Assembly: GCA_963978545.1 (NCBI GenBank)
Contig: OZ021732.1
Location: 61,356,714-61,420,713, forward strand
Source of the DNA: Linyphia triangularis
Lineage: Eukaryota > Arthropoda > Arachnida > Araneae > Linyphiidae
Length of the DNA stretch: 64,000 bases
Reading direction: 5' to 3'
Below are positions 24,495 through 38,658 of this stretch, in pieces. The notes under the pieces were generated by a model. It saw only the letters and a list, made by a program, of their open reading frames with translations. It was not told where the DNA came from and made no database searches. Made by a program: the position numbers and the translations under genes. How positions within the stretch are numbered: the first letter of the stretch is position 1; the number at the start of each line of letters is the position of its first letter.

Positions 24495-26567
24495 AGATGT
24501 TGAAAGAACTTGAATGGTGTCTTTTTAGACAATTTATGCAATTTCTGGATATGGTTTTTATTTTCAGTTAAAAATTTAATTTATTATTTATATTTTAACT
24601 TAATTTGATACTATTCCATAAGCAGAGTACCAGATAAAAACCACCAAATTACAGATCTAACTAATTCAAATTAACAACCTTCAAATAAATTATAATTCCT
24701 ATATTTAGGATAGACGATACATTTATGCCTCATGTAAACATTTAGGCTTTGCACCAACTGGTACTTGCTAATAGAAGAGTACCCTTTATATTCATATTTT
24801 AACTTAATTTTATTATTATTCATGTTTTAATTTTCTTTTAGTTATCATGTTTTGATTTTTCGATCAATAAATAAATTAAAAAAAAAAAACAAAAAAAAAA
24901 AAAAAAGCACGCCAAATGACCTATACTACATCTGTTCTACTTTTTTCTTAAATGTAAACTTTTATGTTTTTCCAAGTGTCGTAAGTAGCATGGGGCCACA
25001 CAGCTAGTAGCTCTTATAAAGTTAGGGAAACCTCTCAATTGCATACTATCATTAAAACTTTATTCTATCAGTAGTATTGACACCTTTTCTTTATGACCAA
25101 GGCAAATTAATTAGAAGCAAGGGGTCAACATTTTCTTAAGTGTGTGTATTTAGTGAATATTATAAACAGTACTAACAGAAGGGTTTTGAAAAATTTAATA
25201 ATTAGCAATAAAAAATTTCAAAACTATTGATAATTATTTTTCTTGCTAATGGTTTTTTGGTTTTCAAGCAATTTTTGTCCAAGTTTGTTACCAAAACACA
25301 TTAGAGATGTGAAATAAATTAAAAAATGGTTATTATAAATAAATCTACCAGTCTTGACGGATAACTTGAAAGTTTATTTCACTAGCACTATTTAATGATT
25401 TGAACATCCATGTACTATTTAATGATTTGAACATCCATCATACGAAAAATTACTACAAAAATTTAAACAAATATGATTGTGGCAGTAGTTGTTAAATGAT
25501 TGTTTTTAAATGTCAATGAAAAAGCCTTTTTAATCACTTTTAATATTTATTAACATCACTCAATCCAACAGCACATGTACAGAACTTTTTGTGTGAAAAT
25601 ATAAAATGTATTATACTCTGTAAAGCTTTAGAATAATAATGATACATTTATTATACAATTCAGTTTTGGATATTTCTAGTTATAAAACAACGTATTAATC
25701 AATTCTGCTGACATTCAAATGCTTTGTAAGTTTTGATGATGATTCACCACTTGGATACATATACATTTTTTGATTATTGAATTAAGATTTAAGTATATTA
25801 AGGATTATGAAATACAATACTAAACCATAGTGAAATAACAGAGATACTCTTTTGTAAGAAATAAAAAAATCTGAAGTTGGATATTATAATAAAATTTTAA
25901 TATTTAAATTAAAATGTGTTAATGTGGGGGAATAGTAAAGGTACCAAGTCAGTGTAAAATTAAAATCAAATTTCTCATATAATTTTAAAGATATAAAATA
26001 GCACACACACACACATATATATAGCATAATCATGTGTTAATTAAAATTTTTAACATAATTCAAATCAAAACTGTGAAAGAAAGCTATAAATACACTTGGC
26101 CATTTTCAATAATTTTCCATGTTACAAATAAATAAAAGTATTTATAAAAAAAAAAATAGTAAATGTATTAAAAGGTAAATAAAATAGCCGTAAGATGTAA
26201 CTGATATATAAATTTACGATTTAGAATAATAAATTCATGTAATGGATGTGCAACTATACAGATGAATTATAAAAAGTGTCTGTCATGCTTAAAATAGCAT
26301 AATATAATTTTAGCAAGGATAAATGTATAAAGTCATAAAAGAGTATATTAATTGATAATTTGGACAAGTAAATAAGTGTTATATTTAGCTTAGCACAAGT
26401 CAAATTAATGAGTTATATGAGTTTAAAGATGGTTAACATTATTCTTAATTTTAAATTCATAACATTTTAATCTATTTCCTTCTGAACATTACTACATTTC
26501 AGTTTTGTTGCTGCAAAATCGATATCTTATTAACATATCTAGAGTCCTATACAGTAAAACTGACCAG
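24495..26567. other. Convergent intergenic region
   Basis: Lies between the 3' ends of the TMED6-like gene (+) and GINS1 (-). AT-rich and without a gene. It holds an exact 26-bp tandem duplication (ACTATTTAATGATTTGAACA... at 25381-25437), a short CA/TA microsatellite near 26001-26022, and a minus-strand ATTAAA candidate poly(A) signal for GINS1 at 26466-26471. Confidence 0.6.
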
Positions 26568-29500
26568 TCATATAGTAATATGTTCTAGAATACCTTGATG
26601 TATTAGTTTTTCACAGTCTGTTCTTTGAAGGAAATGCTGAAAATAACAATAAAAAATAAACACTTATAATTCTAGATAAAAAGATAATGTAGTTTTAAAA
26701 TTAGTATTTTTAAATTAGTTGCATGGATCCGCATTGCTGGGTACCCATTGTGGCATATATTTTTTTGGATAATATAGGGTGGCCAGTATAGAAGAAACAT
26801 CAGATTATTTTCAAAACAGAAGTTTGGAATTGAAATTACGTTTAACAATCTGAAGCATTGTTGCAGTTTAAATCTGGAATATCTGTTACACTGGTCATCC
26901 TGAATAATTATTACAAAATAAACACCATAAAAACAAAAGACAATACTAGTGACTGTTCTGTAAATGAATTCAGTATGAACCAACAAATAGTACTTCTTAA
27001 AAGGTTTGGATCATTTTCGATAAAACCGAAACTGTCGCCAAAAAGAAGCTGTAGCACACTGTTATCCATAATTACCGCTAAATAGATTCGGTTTTGTCAA
27101 AATTGATAAATGGAATAATTTGGAAGTATCATGAGTTTTAAATAAACAATCTGTATAAATTTTTTTATGCATATACAAAAAGTGTCCCCTGTATATACAC
27201 CAATTTTTATTTTTTATTTTCTGAGCATTAAATTGTTAAGGGCTTCAACATCATCACTTCTTAGAGCCAATATAGCTTTTTTACGAAGACGAGAGGGCAG
27301 CCGACTAAGTGCAGAGCCGATTTCAGGAAATACAATTAAAATCTACATTCTAGATAATATTATATTAACCAACTTTTTCAATTGAAATGAGGCAGTTGGA
27401 ACAGTATTGTGGACATCAAAAAGATAAATTTTCGATTTTGAGCAAATGATTGCTAAATCACTGAAATACTATTATTGTGAAAAAAAGCTTTTGAACAATG
27501 GACAAAACATTTGATCATGTCAAGTGTGTAATTATTTGAAGACTTCTGTCTCTAATATCCAAGTGTTTTAATTTATGTTTTTTTGTGACATAGTATTCTC
27601 ATATCATACAATTAAAGAGCAAGTTATTGCTGCAACAACTTGATAACGTTGCTCACTTTGGATATGTTGCAAATTGCTATCGAGTCTGAAATAATATTTA
27701 AGGGAAATTTGAACACAGCGTATGCTGTTTGTCCACCATCCAACAGAATCGCAGCTATTCTAGAAGAAACGCCAGTAAGTGCTACCAATTCTTCTGAACG
27801 CACATTTGTTAGCAACAAATTAATAAGGAATATTTTTCCTGTACCCCCAACTGAATATAAAACAACAAAAATATATTCCCTGTATGCAAGAATATACTGG
27901 CAACAATATTTTCATAAGCATATTTTTGACCAGCATTTAGAAGAGCTTTGTAACCCTTGTCGTACAAAAGCAGTCTCTCGAATATAAGTGTTCAACCCAT
28001 AATTTAGCATGTCATGGATTGCACTTCCTTTTCCAGTTTCATCAAGGTTTCTGCAAAAAATGCATCATATTCCATCGATAGTATATTCCACTCTGGTCTG
28101 ATACAATACAAAAAAGACTTTGGGCAAATTGAGCACAATTCAAAACGAATTTCTTATCGTAGAAGGGTTTCGGTAAAATTTCCAACTCTTGTGTGGATTA
28201 TGAGCTATAAGTTGTTTAGATTATATTAGTATGAAATTAGAGCAATCTGCAATCTACAATTTACTGGCATTAAACGCCTTGGCGGAGAATCTTTACAGAA
28301 TTGCAAGTCCGGCCGTAAGTTTCTTCTAGTCCCAGAAAGAGTTGTTCTCCAATAGTCCTACAGTGAATGAGGCAACATCTTCCTTTAATCGTCAGCAAGT
28401 TTTTTTTTATATAGAAGTAGTATAGAATATTTTTTTTACACGATTTTATTGGGCCTTTTCTTTCTGGATAAATGCCATTTCTGGCAACGGATTTTATTTT
28501 AAGTTTCATTTATTATTTATGTTTTAATTTTATTTTAGTGATCATGTTTTTAATTCAGGCGAGTTTTCTGAAAGAAAAACGAAAAAAAAAAATTGCTAAT
28601 GTTGCTACATCAGTTCCATTTTTTAAAGGCGTGTTTTACACAAAGTTAAAAAAAAAATCCTTGTAGTATTGTGTGCCGAGGATTAGCAATATCAGAAGTC
28701 AAGTACGTGTATCTTGGATTTCAGCATTAAGATGTCTGAAGATGACACAATGGCTCTCTGAACCGCATTTTCAGAAAAATGTTTTTACCTTTTAAAAGAG
28801 CTTTTGTTGTTTCTTATAGCACGAAGCATTTTAGAATCGGCTGCATTCTGCCCTTATGAAGATTTTCTTTTAAGCGGCATTATAAACACATTAAAAGTTT
28901 GAATTATGCACGATAAACACGTTTTAATTTCAAAACGCTCATTTGTTTACATTAAACCGTTGCCAACACTGTTTCATTCCTGAAGAAATTGTCTATTCAG
29001 ACATAATTAAAGCATAGACAACAATATGAAAAAAATTAGTTTTTTTGTGTAATTACTGTTCTTTGTGTAATTAAAGTGTACTCTGTAGAATCTGCATTCA
29101 ATAATCTACTTACAGACATAAATTTTATCCAAATCGGTTTAGTAAATCTTGAGTTATAGCCGTTCATACATATAGACAGACGTTGGATTTCATATATATG
29201 TAGAGATTATTGTATGTAAATAAGCTATGTAACTTGAGCACATATAGGCAGGAAATTTTTTTCCGATTTTAAAAGATCAGCATTAGGGTGGTGCAACAAT
29301 ACATGTAAAAAAATAAAGTTTCTCATACATACCAGGCCACCCCTCAAATTTTGTGGACAGTAATATTCTGGAAGAATTTCAACTTCACATTTCAACTATA
29401 AGAGGGTGTTCAATCCCCCCCCCCCCCACAAACTTCATAAGTTATTGTATTTCATTGTAATTTTTCTTTAAATTTTTTTAAAATAAAAACTTGCAAATTT

Positions 29501-32500
29501 TATGCATATTTTTCTATTTTACAATCTCTTACAAAAAATAAATTAATATAGAAGTAAAAAATAAAAATTATATTAGTATGTTTCGTCCTTTAATAGTGTC
29601 TCAAACTGTTTTTTTCTTTGTTTCTGATGGAATGCAATTTCTGTTGCTTCTACCACCTGTAGCAAGAATTGCTTTCCGTCTTCATAATTTGTTATGATTT
29701 TATTGAAATCTTCAATACGCTTAGCAACTCATTCTGTACTATCATTCACTACTCGAAAATTTTTAAGCCGTTTTTTTATTACAGCAGTCATCATTGTCAT
29801 TCCATTTGTGAAGAGAAAAGCTTAAAAATAACTTGCCTATACTTATACGAGACGAGTGTGTAAATGTTCTCCTTGTTGCAAAGTTTGATAGTCGCACACC
29901 ATTTTCTTTAAAAGTGTCAGGTTCACCTCTTACATTCCACTTTTTAAGTTTTTGCATAGCTGTCATTCGCTCTATAATTATTTGTTTTTCTTTTATGGAA
30001 ACTCTATCAGAAAAGAGATTAAGTCCTACCTAATCATCAGATAAGTACCACATATGACATTCCATCACTTTTCTATTTTGAAAGCACAATCATTTTCTCT
30101 ATTGATAGATAATTTTCAAGATCTTTCAAAAACTTGAAATTTGTTTCAGGTGCCTCAATAGCAAGATGTGCTCCTATCCATACTTTTGTATATAAAAGAG
30201 CACCAGATTGTGCAAATTATAAAATCTGATTTTCTTTCCTGGCTGTTAGATTAAAAGCATCTCACTGATCTCGAAATAAATCTTTCTTTAATGTATATTG
30301 TAACTTAGTCATCCATTGAGCATGTTGAATTGGTCCTAGTCACAATATCATTTAAAACAGCCTTGAATCGCTTAAAGATTGGAATGTCTGGAGAACTTGA
30401 AGGCCAAAAATATAAAGTAAATGTTTTGCCCAATTAATTTCATTGTGTAATGGCAGCAAATTAACCAGAGAAATTTACATTCAAGTTTTCTTTATAGAAA
30501 AAGCACATGCTTCATTTAAACTACCAGGTTCAAGCTTGTTGTGTCAAAGCATATTGCTTGAATCAATTTGATGACATTGCACTCCTTCAATAAAATTTGT
30601 ATAGCATTAGTTGCATTTTCTCCAGTTCCATAGTCAGTTTTGACACTCCAAGGAGCTTTTAACACCATCTCCAGATACAAATACTGGTAATTGATCAAAG
30701 TTTCCACATTTCAGGGAAGAGTTTTCCAGTGAACCTCAAGAGGGGAAATTCAGTTTGAATTCACCTTTTATTGCTTCCAGGATTTTTTATGTGTTGCTGA
30801 ATAGTACTTCTTGAAACTGGAATGCAAGGTCGATTGTGACCAAGAGCTGCTGCAAGTGAAACATTTAGACGAACTGCTTCACTGTCATTCATTATGTAAA
30901 TAATTATCAGAAATAATGCTCCTTATAATAAAAATTTTTGGAATTAATAATTATATACGTATATAATGCAAACAAAATTTCTACAAAAAACTTCTGGTAA
31001 AAATTAAAAATATTTCTGAACTGTAAATTATTTGTTGCATTTCCTATACGCCTGCTAATGTTAAATTTTGAAGGTCGTTGAGCACCCTCTTAGAATTTGA
31101 GTAAGAAGCTAAAATTTGTTCAGCATTATAATACTGGCAAGTCTAAAAAAAATAGTGGGTGACCTGTTCAAATTTTTTTTTTTTTAACCACCCTAATCAA
31201 CATTTAAATAATAGTTTTATATACAGTTGTTTTTAAGTTTACACAATTTCATTCAAATATAAAGAAGCATTTTCCAAATTAACTTATTCCAATACCTAGT
31301 TGAAATGTTAATTTTAAAGGAAGTTAACAGTTTCAAAGTCAGTTTAGCTAGCTTATAATACAATAACAGTATGTCTCACTGAGAAAATAACAATTGTCAA
31401 GAACAGTAGCAACAAAAAAGATAGAAAAATCATGTTGAAGGAAGAAATGAAATATCATTTCAAATAATCTGTTTTGTGAAGAAGAGTGAGGGTAGTGAAA
31501 TATGATGTTTCATAAGTAAGGCAATAAGTATGATTCCCAGTAAAAGTAGGCAATACATTTTTTTTTTTGCAGGTTGTACTATTATTAATAAAATATTTAT
31601 TTAAGCTAAAAATTCCAATTAAATATAAAATGCAATATCAAAGATAATTTACTTAAAATATGGATTTAATAAGTATAAGGTTGCACACGTAGATGCAGTT
31701 AATTTTATTTAATTTACTTTCCCATAGCCTGAATGAGAGAATGTTAAAGTAATTTGACAGGCATTAATTTTAAGTATACTTACTGTGCTATTCTTGGTTA
31801 GAACTACAGTATTTCCATCACTAGTTTCAAAGTCACCATATTCGCACAAACATCGAACCTTAAAAAATAAATTAGTTTTAATTAAATGATTTAGAATACT
31901 AATACATATTTTGCATTGTCAATAAATTAACAAGATTACATTTTAAAGTTTTTCAAATACAAATTTGAAAAAACATTACAGGGAATTATACATGTGGATA
32001 AAATACATGCAATTCACTTCTTAGTCAGGAAGTAAATTTCAGTTATAATATAAAGACTAAGCAATTCACTCTTTATTAAAAAAAAAAAAGTTGGAATTTG
32101 AGTGTATCTTGAAATAAGCTTCTACTAACACTTGATCCTTGTTAAATCCACTCAGAATTACAAGGTAATTTTTGGTATTGAATGCAGGAATGCATTTCAC
32201 AAGATATTTTTATATTTATATAGATTTCAAGAAGAGTGTGGGTACGAGATCTACTGAACTAATTTGTGTGTGAGGGCAAACTAGGTTTATTTTTCAATAG
32301 GTATCATCCTTAATCTATATTAACAGAGACAAAATTTAATTCCATAGTTTTGTGGTAATGTCCTGAAACTGAGGTTAGAGGGCACAATGGGACATGCTCA
32401 TAACTTGCAATCAACTGAATCAGGTTGTACTGGGCACTTCAACTAATTCTTATATAAAGATTTCAAATAACTTTTGCTTCTTGTGAAAACGATAATCAGA

Positions 32501-35500
32501 AGTTGAGGTTAAGTAGTAAAACGACATTCTATAACACAAATCAAACTGGTGAGGAAAGTAGTTGATACAATTTTCAATACGATAGCCCAATTTGGGACCA
32601 AGGCAAACATTTCCTAACTGACTACCATGGAAGTACTTTTCCGGACAAAATTTCAGTACTTCTAATAATATTTCAGCATCCTTAGTAATGTTTCTAAGAT
32701 TTTCCATATGATATATGAGGAGGTAGCTCTTAAAAGGTGTTTAATCTTAAAAAATTTAAACACTATCAATATAGTGTGTAACATCTGCTTCCAAAAATGA
32801 TATACAACCCTTGGCAAAAAGTATCTGATGATTTTTTATGTTAATCATTCCTTTATTTAAAATTGCAAAGTTTCTCAATTCTTTCACACATACTCTAGTT
32901 CGATAAACGTTCTACATGTTACATTTTTTATACGAATCTTTGGAATATACAATCCTTGGCAAAAAGTTTTTGATCACCGAATGAAGTGTACACATTGTGT
33001 TCATATCAGTAGTTATTTTTTCACAAACAAATTCATTTTACAAACTAAAGAATTGTATTATAAAAAATGACACATTTAGTACAAGAATTTGTATTAATAA
33101 CATGAATTAGAGTTTATTTGAACTATTACACAAGAAAGTAAACTGAGTTGCAAAAAACAAAAAGTTCTTGTCCATCCTAGCTTCGAGAAAAAAAAGTAAT
33201 GGCTAGAAAGTTTGAAATTAGAGAAGTTCAAAAGCAAGAATTAGTATTTGTTGAAAAATGGCTCCAATTAAAGAATTTTCTAATGATTTAAAACTTAGAA
33301 TTGTGAAATATTTAAAAAATGCAACGTCTCAAAAACATGGTTGGTTGGTTGTATGGATTTTAATGGCACAAGAGCTAAGATTGGCTAAGTTGCAATTAAA
33401 ACATGATATTGTTTGAGTCTACCTTCGAAAATCTTTTTCAAAAAGGTCATCTATAAGTAACATAAAGTAGACCAAGAGAGAAAAATTATTCAATGTCAGA
33501 AACATTATTCAATTATTCAATAATGACAAAAGGTATCACTTCTGCAAAAACAAAGCTATTTGTGTTAAAATAAAACATCACAAAAAATCCCTTTGGATGG
33601 TGCAAAAAGCATAAAGTATGACATTTTGGCGATTGAAAAAAGTTTATTTTTAGTGATGAATCTTGAAATTGACTTGGAACTGTGAATAATCCTGGAACTT
33701 TTGTATGTGAAAGAGTGTCAATAAAAAATTGAAAGAGCACATCAAAACTAAAACGAATTTTTCATGTTCATTTTAAAGTAAAGTTACATGTCAACTCAAG
33801 AAGTGTAAAAATAAAATACTGTTAAGAATCAATTAATGCTGATGTATATATAGACATTTTAGAGCAATTTTTGATTCTTAACTTTGAGGACGCATCCAGT
33901 GATTCCTTTGATATCAGTTTTTAAGATGACAGCGTTGAATTGTGACAGCTTGAGAAACAAGAGCATCTAATTTTGATAAAGGTATCCAGTTATGAGTAAC
34001 TAGTTAGGGAAAAATGCAAGTGTCATTTACTTCACTGCTAAATAAGTTGAATTATAAACAACTTGGAACACTAGGAATTATTTTAATTTGTGCAACCAAA
34101 TTTCGTTGTACTGTTTTAAGATACACATCCCACTTTGTTGCATGAATGGCTTTATTTGAGTTGACATGTACATATTTCTAAAGATTTTGCAGGTATTTAA
34201 TAACTCTAGCAAAACTATGTATAAACTATCTTTTTTTGTTTTGCTTTAGAAATTACAAAAAATTAACATAAAAGACTTACCACAGATATTATAATAAATT
34301 TTTAGCAAAAATAAAAATTTACCTGAATATATAAAGATTTTGGTGGCTGAAAATTCATAAAAAGGTCAACTCCAACACCTCCTATACAGCCCATATAATT
34401 TGCAAGATTTCGATTATAAGCTGAAAACCAATTTACCTAGAAATAAAAAGAAATGTATGTTGATAATACATTTTTATAATTTTACCTAACTACAAGTGCA
34501 GAATCTAAAGTATTTAGTTTAGTTAGAAACTAATAAAATGAAACAAGTATTGAAATATGTAGAAAGATAAATTGTTTATCATGCCAAATAAAACTAATAT
34601 AGAAAGATGTGGATTGTTTTTGGCAATCAAATGAATTTGAATATATACAGTAGATCCTCTTTTGAACGACCCCACAATATAGCTACCCCTTTGTTATAAT
34701 GACCGACAGTAAGAATCCCAATCGTTTTTACATAGGGATAAAGTTATTTTTTATTTGCTACAACGACCAAAATGAAAGCAATTTTTCGTTATAGCTACCG
34801 CATGTTTTCACCGAAAGGTGTGAAAACGCAATCCACTGAAATAGGGCAACACAGCTTCAGCTGACGGTTCGGTCACAAAGTAGGTTCGGTTTTGACCGGT
34901 TTAAACCTGTTCCGTTTGTTCACAAGAAGGGTTAGAGCATGTCGGGGAGGTGGAGATTGGGAAGGACCAGGAATGTCGTTAGTATTTCAGGAAGGCGAAT
35001 CATTCTATAAGTTTACATTCACTCTGATTGGTTGTTCAAATATCCATATTAATACTGGCAAGAGGTTGACATCACAAGTTTTGGACAATGGGCCGAGGTT
35101 TCTTACCATGTGAAAGCTAAATTTTTGTTCAGAATGGTGCTTAAAAAATAACTGCAATCAGATTTCACTCAATACCAAGTATAAAATTTTGGTTGAGATC
35201 AACAAGAAATATGTTTCAAAAGTAGAATTAACGAGGATGTTTGACATTAAGAAAAGTACACTGCTTACAATCTTAAAAATAGGGAAAAAATTTCAGCTGC
35301 AAATGAGGCCGGTGTCCCAAAAGCAAGGGTGCGTACAAGAGAGGGAAAATTTCCACTTTAAGAGACAATGTGTGTTGACATTTCGAAAAAGAAGATGGTG
35401 CTGAAGATTTTCTTTAAAAACTAACAGAAAAAGAAATTTTTATTTTAAAATCTATGAAGAACATAATCAAACACTTGGTAATAACAGACTTTTTCCTTAA

Positions 35501-38500
35501 ACTATTAGTTAAGTACAATACTGTAAATAAATTATTGTTTCCAGGTAAGTACTAGTTTATTTTCTTGTTTCTATGATTTTTTTTAATTAAATATAACAAC
35601 TTTTCATTACTACGGCCGTTTTTTGTTGGTCCCAAGAGGGGTCACTGTATCGAGGATCTACTGTATTACAATTGTATTAATACAAACAATCTTTGAATTA
35701 TTTATCATTCACACATGATATACTTACAATAAGCAGTATCAACACATTGTATAAGAATGTATTTAAATAAAGATAAATGACTCTCTAATCCGTGTTGATC
35801 TAAATATTATTTTTATTTTAATAAAAATATTACGAAGAAAATTTTATACTTCAGATTCTGATAAACAAGACTTAACATCAGGTGGCAAAACAGGTCCAAA
35901 TCCCCATCTTGTATCCCTAATCAATTGAAGACGATTGTACCTAGAAGTTTTGAAAATGTAAGCAATTTTTCAAATGTAATTTCTGGAAGCATAAATAATA
36001 ATAAAAAAGAAGACATATTCAAAGTAATTTTAATTTCTAAAAATAAATATTAGATGTCCAAGATGAATTTAAGAAAAAGGATCAGCATTTCATACAAGAA
36101 ATTATATTTAAGTTTATTTATTATTATTTATTTCCGTTGTTACTTCCAGAAGTTTCTGGTATTTTCAGTTTATGTCATTTCTAGAACCTTTTTTGTGTGT
36201 GCATAAGTGATTCCTTTATTGTGAGTTCTTAGTCAGTCTTGTGACCTGGCCTTTGTAATTGACTTGCCTCAATAAACTTGCTTTTAAAGTTAACGTAAGC
36301 ATCTTTATTAAGTCTCTTGAACGTGACAATATAAACTAAAATTTACTCATATTTCAACAGCCTTCATTCACAAAACACTAAAAAAAAAAAAAGCTGGCTC
36401 CCCTTAAGAGCAGTTGTGTTGAGTCTTCCAAAAATCATCATCATATAAATCCCTGTCTTGCCAAACAAAATTGATAACTACGCGAATGCTGGTAATAGGC
36501 AAATAGACTTTGGCACTCTATGTAACTTTTCAATTTTCCCCATAAGTACTCAAGTAACTCTACCTAAAGCTGGCCATACATGATCGTTCCAAATCCAATA
36601 CCCGCGCCACTCCAATGACGTCACAATTCCATTTCGACCGGCTTGAAAACAGGGGGTCACACACGGTCACTCCATTTTTAAACATCCACGTCAATCTTGG
36701 AAGGTTGAAATCCATGGGCAAAGTCGTTAAGCTATGGTTGTGTTTCTTTTAAATTAGGCAGCTTTTTTCCAAGAAATTTGATTAGTTAATACTTCAAAAA
36801 TATAGTACAAATATTTTTAAATAAAATGAAGTAAAATGTGTGTTTCTATCATTAGTAGAACTTAAAATATTCAAGTTATTGTTACTCGACAACAGTATTT
36901 CGACCACGCTATTTTGAAACTTTGAAGCTGTTTTTCTCGAAAATAGTTTATGGTCCCCTTTTTTTTTAATTTTAAATTGATATAACTTAAAAACTATTTC
37001 TTATAAATTTATGAAACTTTCCACAATTATTTCTTATATATATTTCTTTAATTTGTCTTCGGGAATTGTATATATTACTTTTTCAAAAAAAAGGTTTTTA
37101 GAGCTTAGCTTACTACTATAGGTTTTGTACAGTTTTTTGAAAAATAATTTTTTTTTTACAAATTTTCTAAATACTTTATTGGAAAATCATGAAAACAGTT
37201 TATAAAAAGAATTATAAGTAATTTAATGTAAAAATGAAGTGATAGCTTTAATTAAATTTATCATGATAAAAAGCGTTAGAAATCTTCTAAATGCATTGCA
37301 ATTCTTTATATATTTCAATTAACTGCAATATCAATATCACGGATCGTGTTTCGGCTCATTGCGAGATGAATAAACACACCCGAATCATTTTCCCCTACCT
37401 GATTCCCTATCGCAGCACGACAGTTTCTGCCACACACGGGGATTCCATTTGGAATGAATCTTTTGGAAGTTCAGCCATTTAGAATTCCAAAAAATCTTTC
37501 CACTCCAATGATTTCTCGTCGGGTTTCACACACACAGTGCGGTTTTGGTGGAATAGTGGACCAATTGTCCTGATGGATCGATCGTGTATGGTCAGCTTAA
37601 TAGTGATGTACAAACTACTACAATTATATGATTATCACTTTCGATAAAACAATACCAAATACTTTGATACAGCAACCTGTCCTTGTGGTAAATCACAATC
37701 ATATAATACACTAATGATGTGACTTTTATGTTGAGTCAGAGCATTATGATATTTGTCAATGTGATTTTATTGTGTTCTTTTAGCAATGATTAGAAAGACA
37801 TTGAATTATCCCTTTTCAGAAAGTTGTATAGGTAACGGGAAAAAAAGACAATATACATTTTTTTTGTATTAGACGAATAAAAAATGAGACAGAAAATAAC
37901 TTTTTAATAAGCAAATTTATTTGAATAAATTATTTTAGAAAGATTAATCTATAGAGAAAAAAGATCAAACTTACAAATAAGCCAAAATACATCGTTTGTC
38001 ACGTAGGAGAACTGCATGACGCAGTTGAACAGCAGCGTGGTACTGCATTTCCCCAGTCATAGAAGCATTTCTGGAAAAAAAAAATAAGTGAAAATATAGG
38101 AAAACAATACTTTTTTAATTATTTTTATAACAGATATACAAAGTAATAATTATGTCTATAATCATCGATTGATTTAAGACCATTAATAAAATTTTACTAA
38201 TTCTAAAATAAAAATGTTGGATGTAATTTTTCAAAAAATATTTTAACTTGTTTTAGATTGATAAGAATGGCAAATAAATTATACGGTTAGTGAACAATTG
38301 GTTTCTTTAAATTTTTGACTGAAGATGTTTAAATTATGCAGTGAATTGTCGCATAGATACTTGGGAAAATTTCAACAATTTATGAATTGATTTATGTTAC
38401 AAAACAATTTTTTAGGATCAGGATGGTAACCTGTGCTTAAGTTGGATTAAATATTTTTTTAGCAAAAAAGTTAAAATAAAAAGGTCCTGTTTAATAATAT

Positions 38501-38600
38501 GATTTGGAACAAGTTGCATTACATTTATGGGTCATTCTTCTAAAACAGGCAACTTTTCAATATTAAAATATATAAAATATATATATAATATTAAAAAAAA

Positions 38601-38658
<58 letters not shown>

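Larger units (their letters stand above)
26715..29206 (-). mobile_element. Helitron remnant in the last GINS1 intron
   Basis: On the minus strand the element appears to start TCTCTACATATATATGAAAT at 29206, preceded by A, followed by a block typical of arthropod Helitron 5' ends (ATCCAACGTCTGTC, then AACGGCTATAACTCAAG). The proposed 3' end is CTAA at 26718-26715 followed by T, just after GGGTACCC and GCGGATCC short palindromes that could form the terminal hairpin. Between them is a Pif1-like helicase relic. The A/T flanks fit Helitron insertion between A and T. The 3' end is less certain than the 5' end. Confidence 0.65.
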
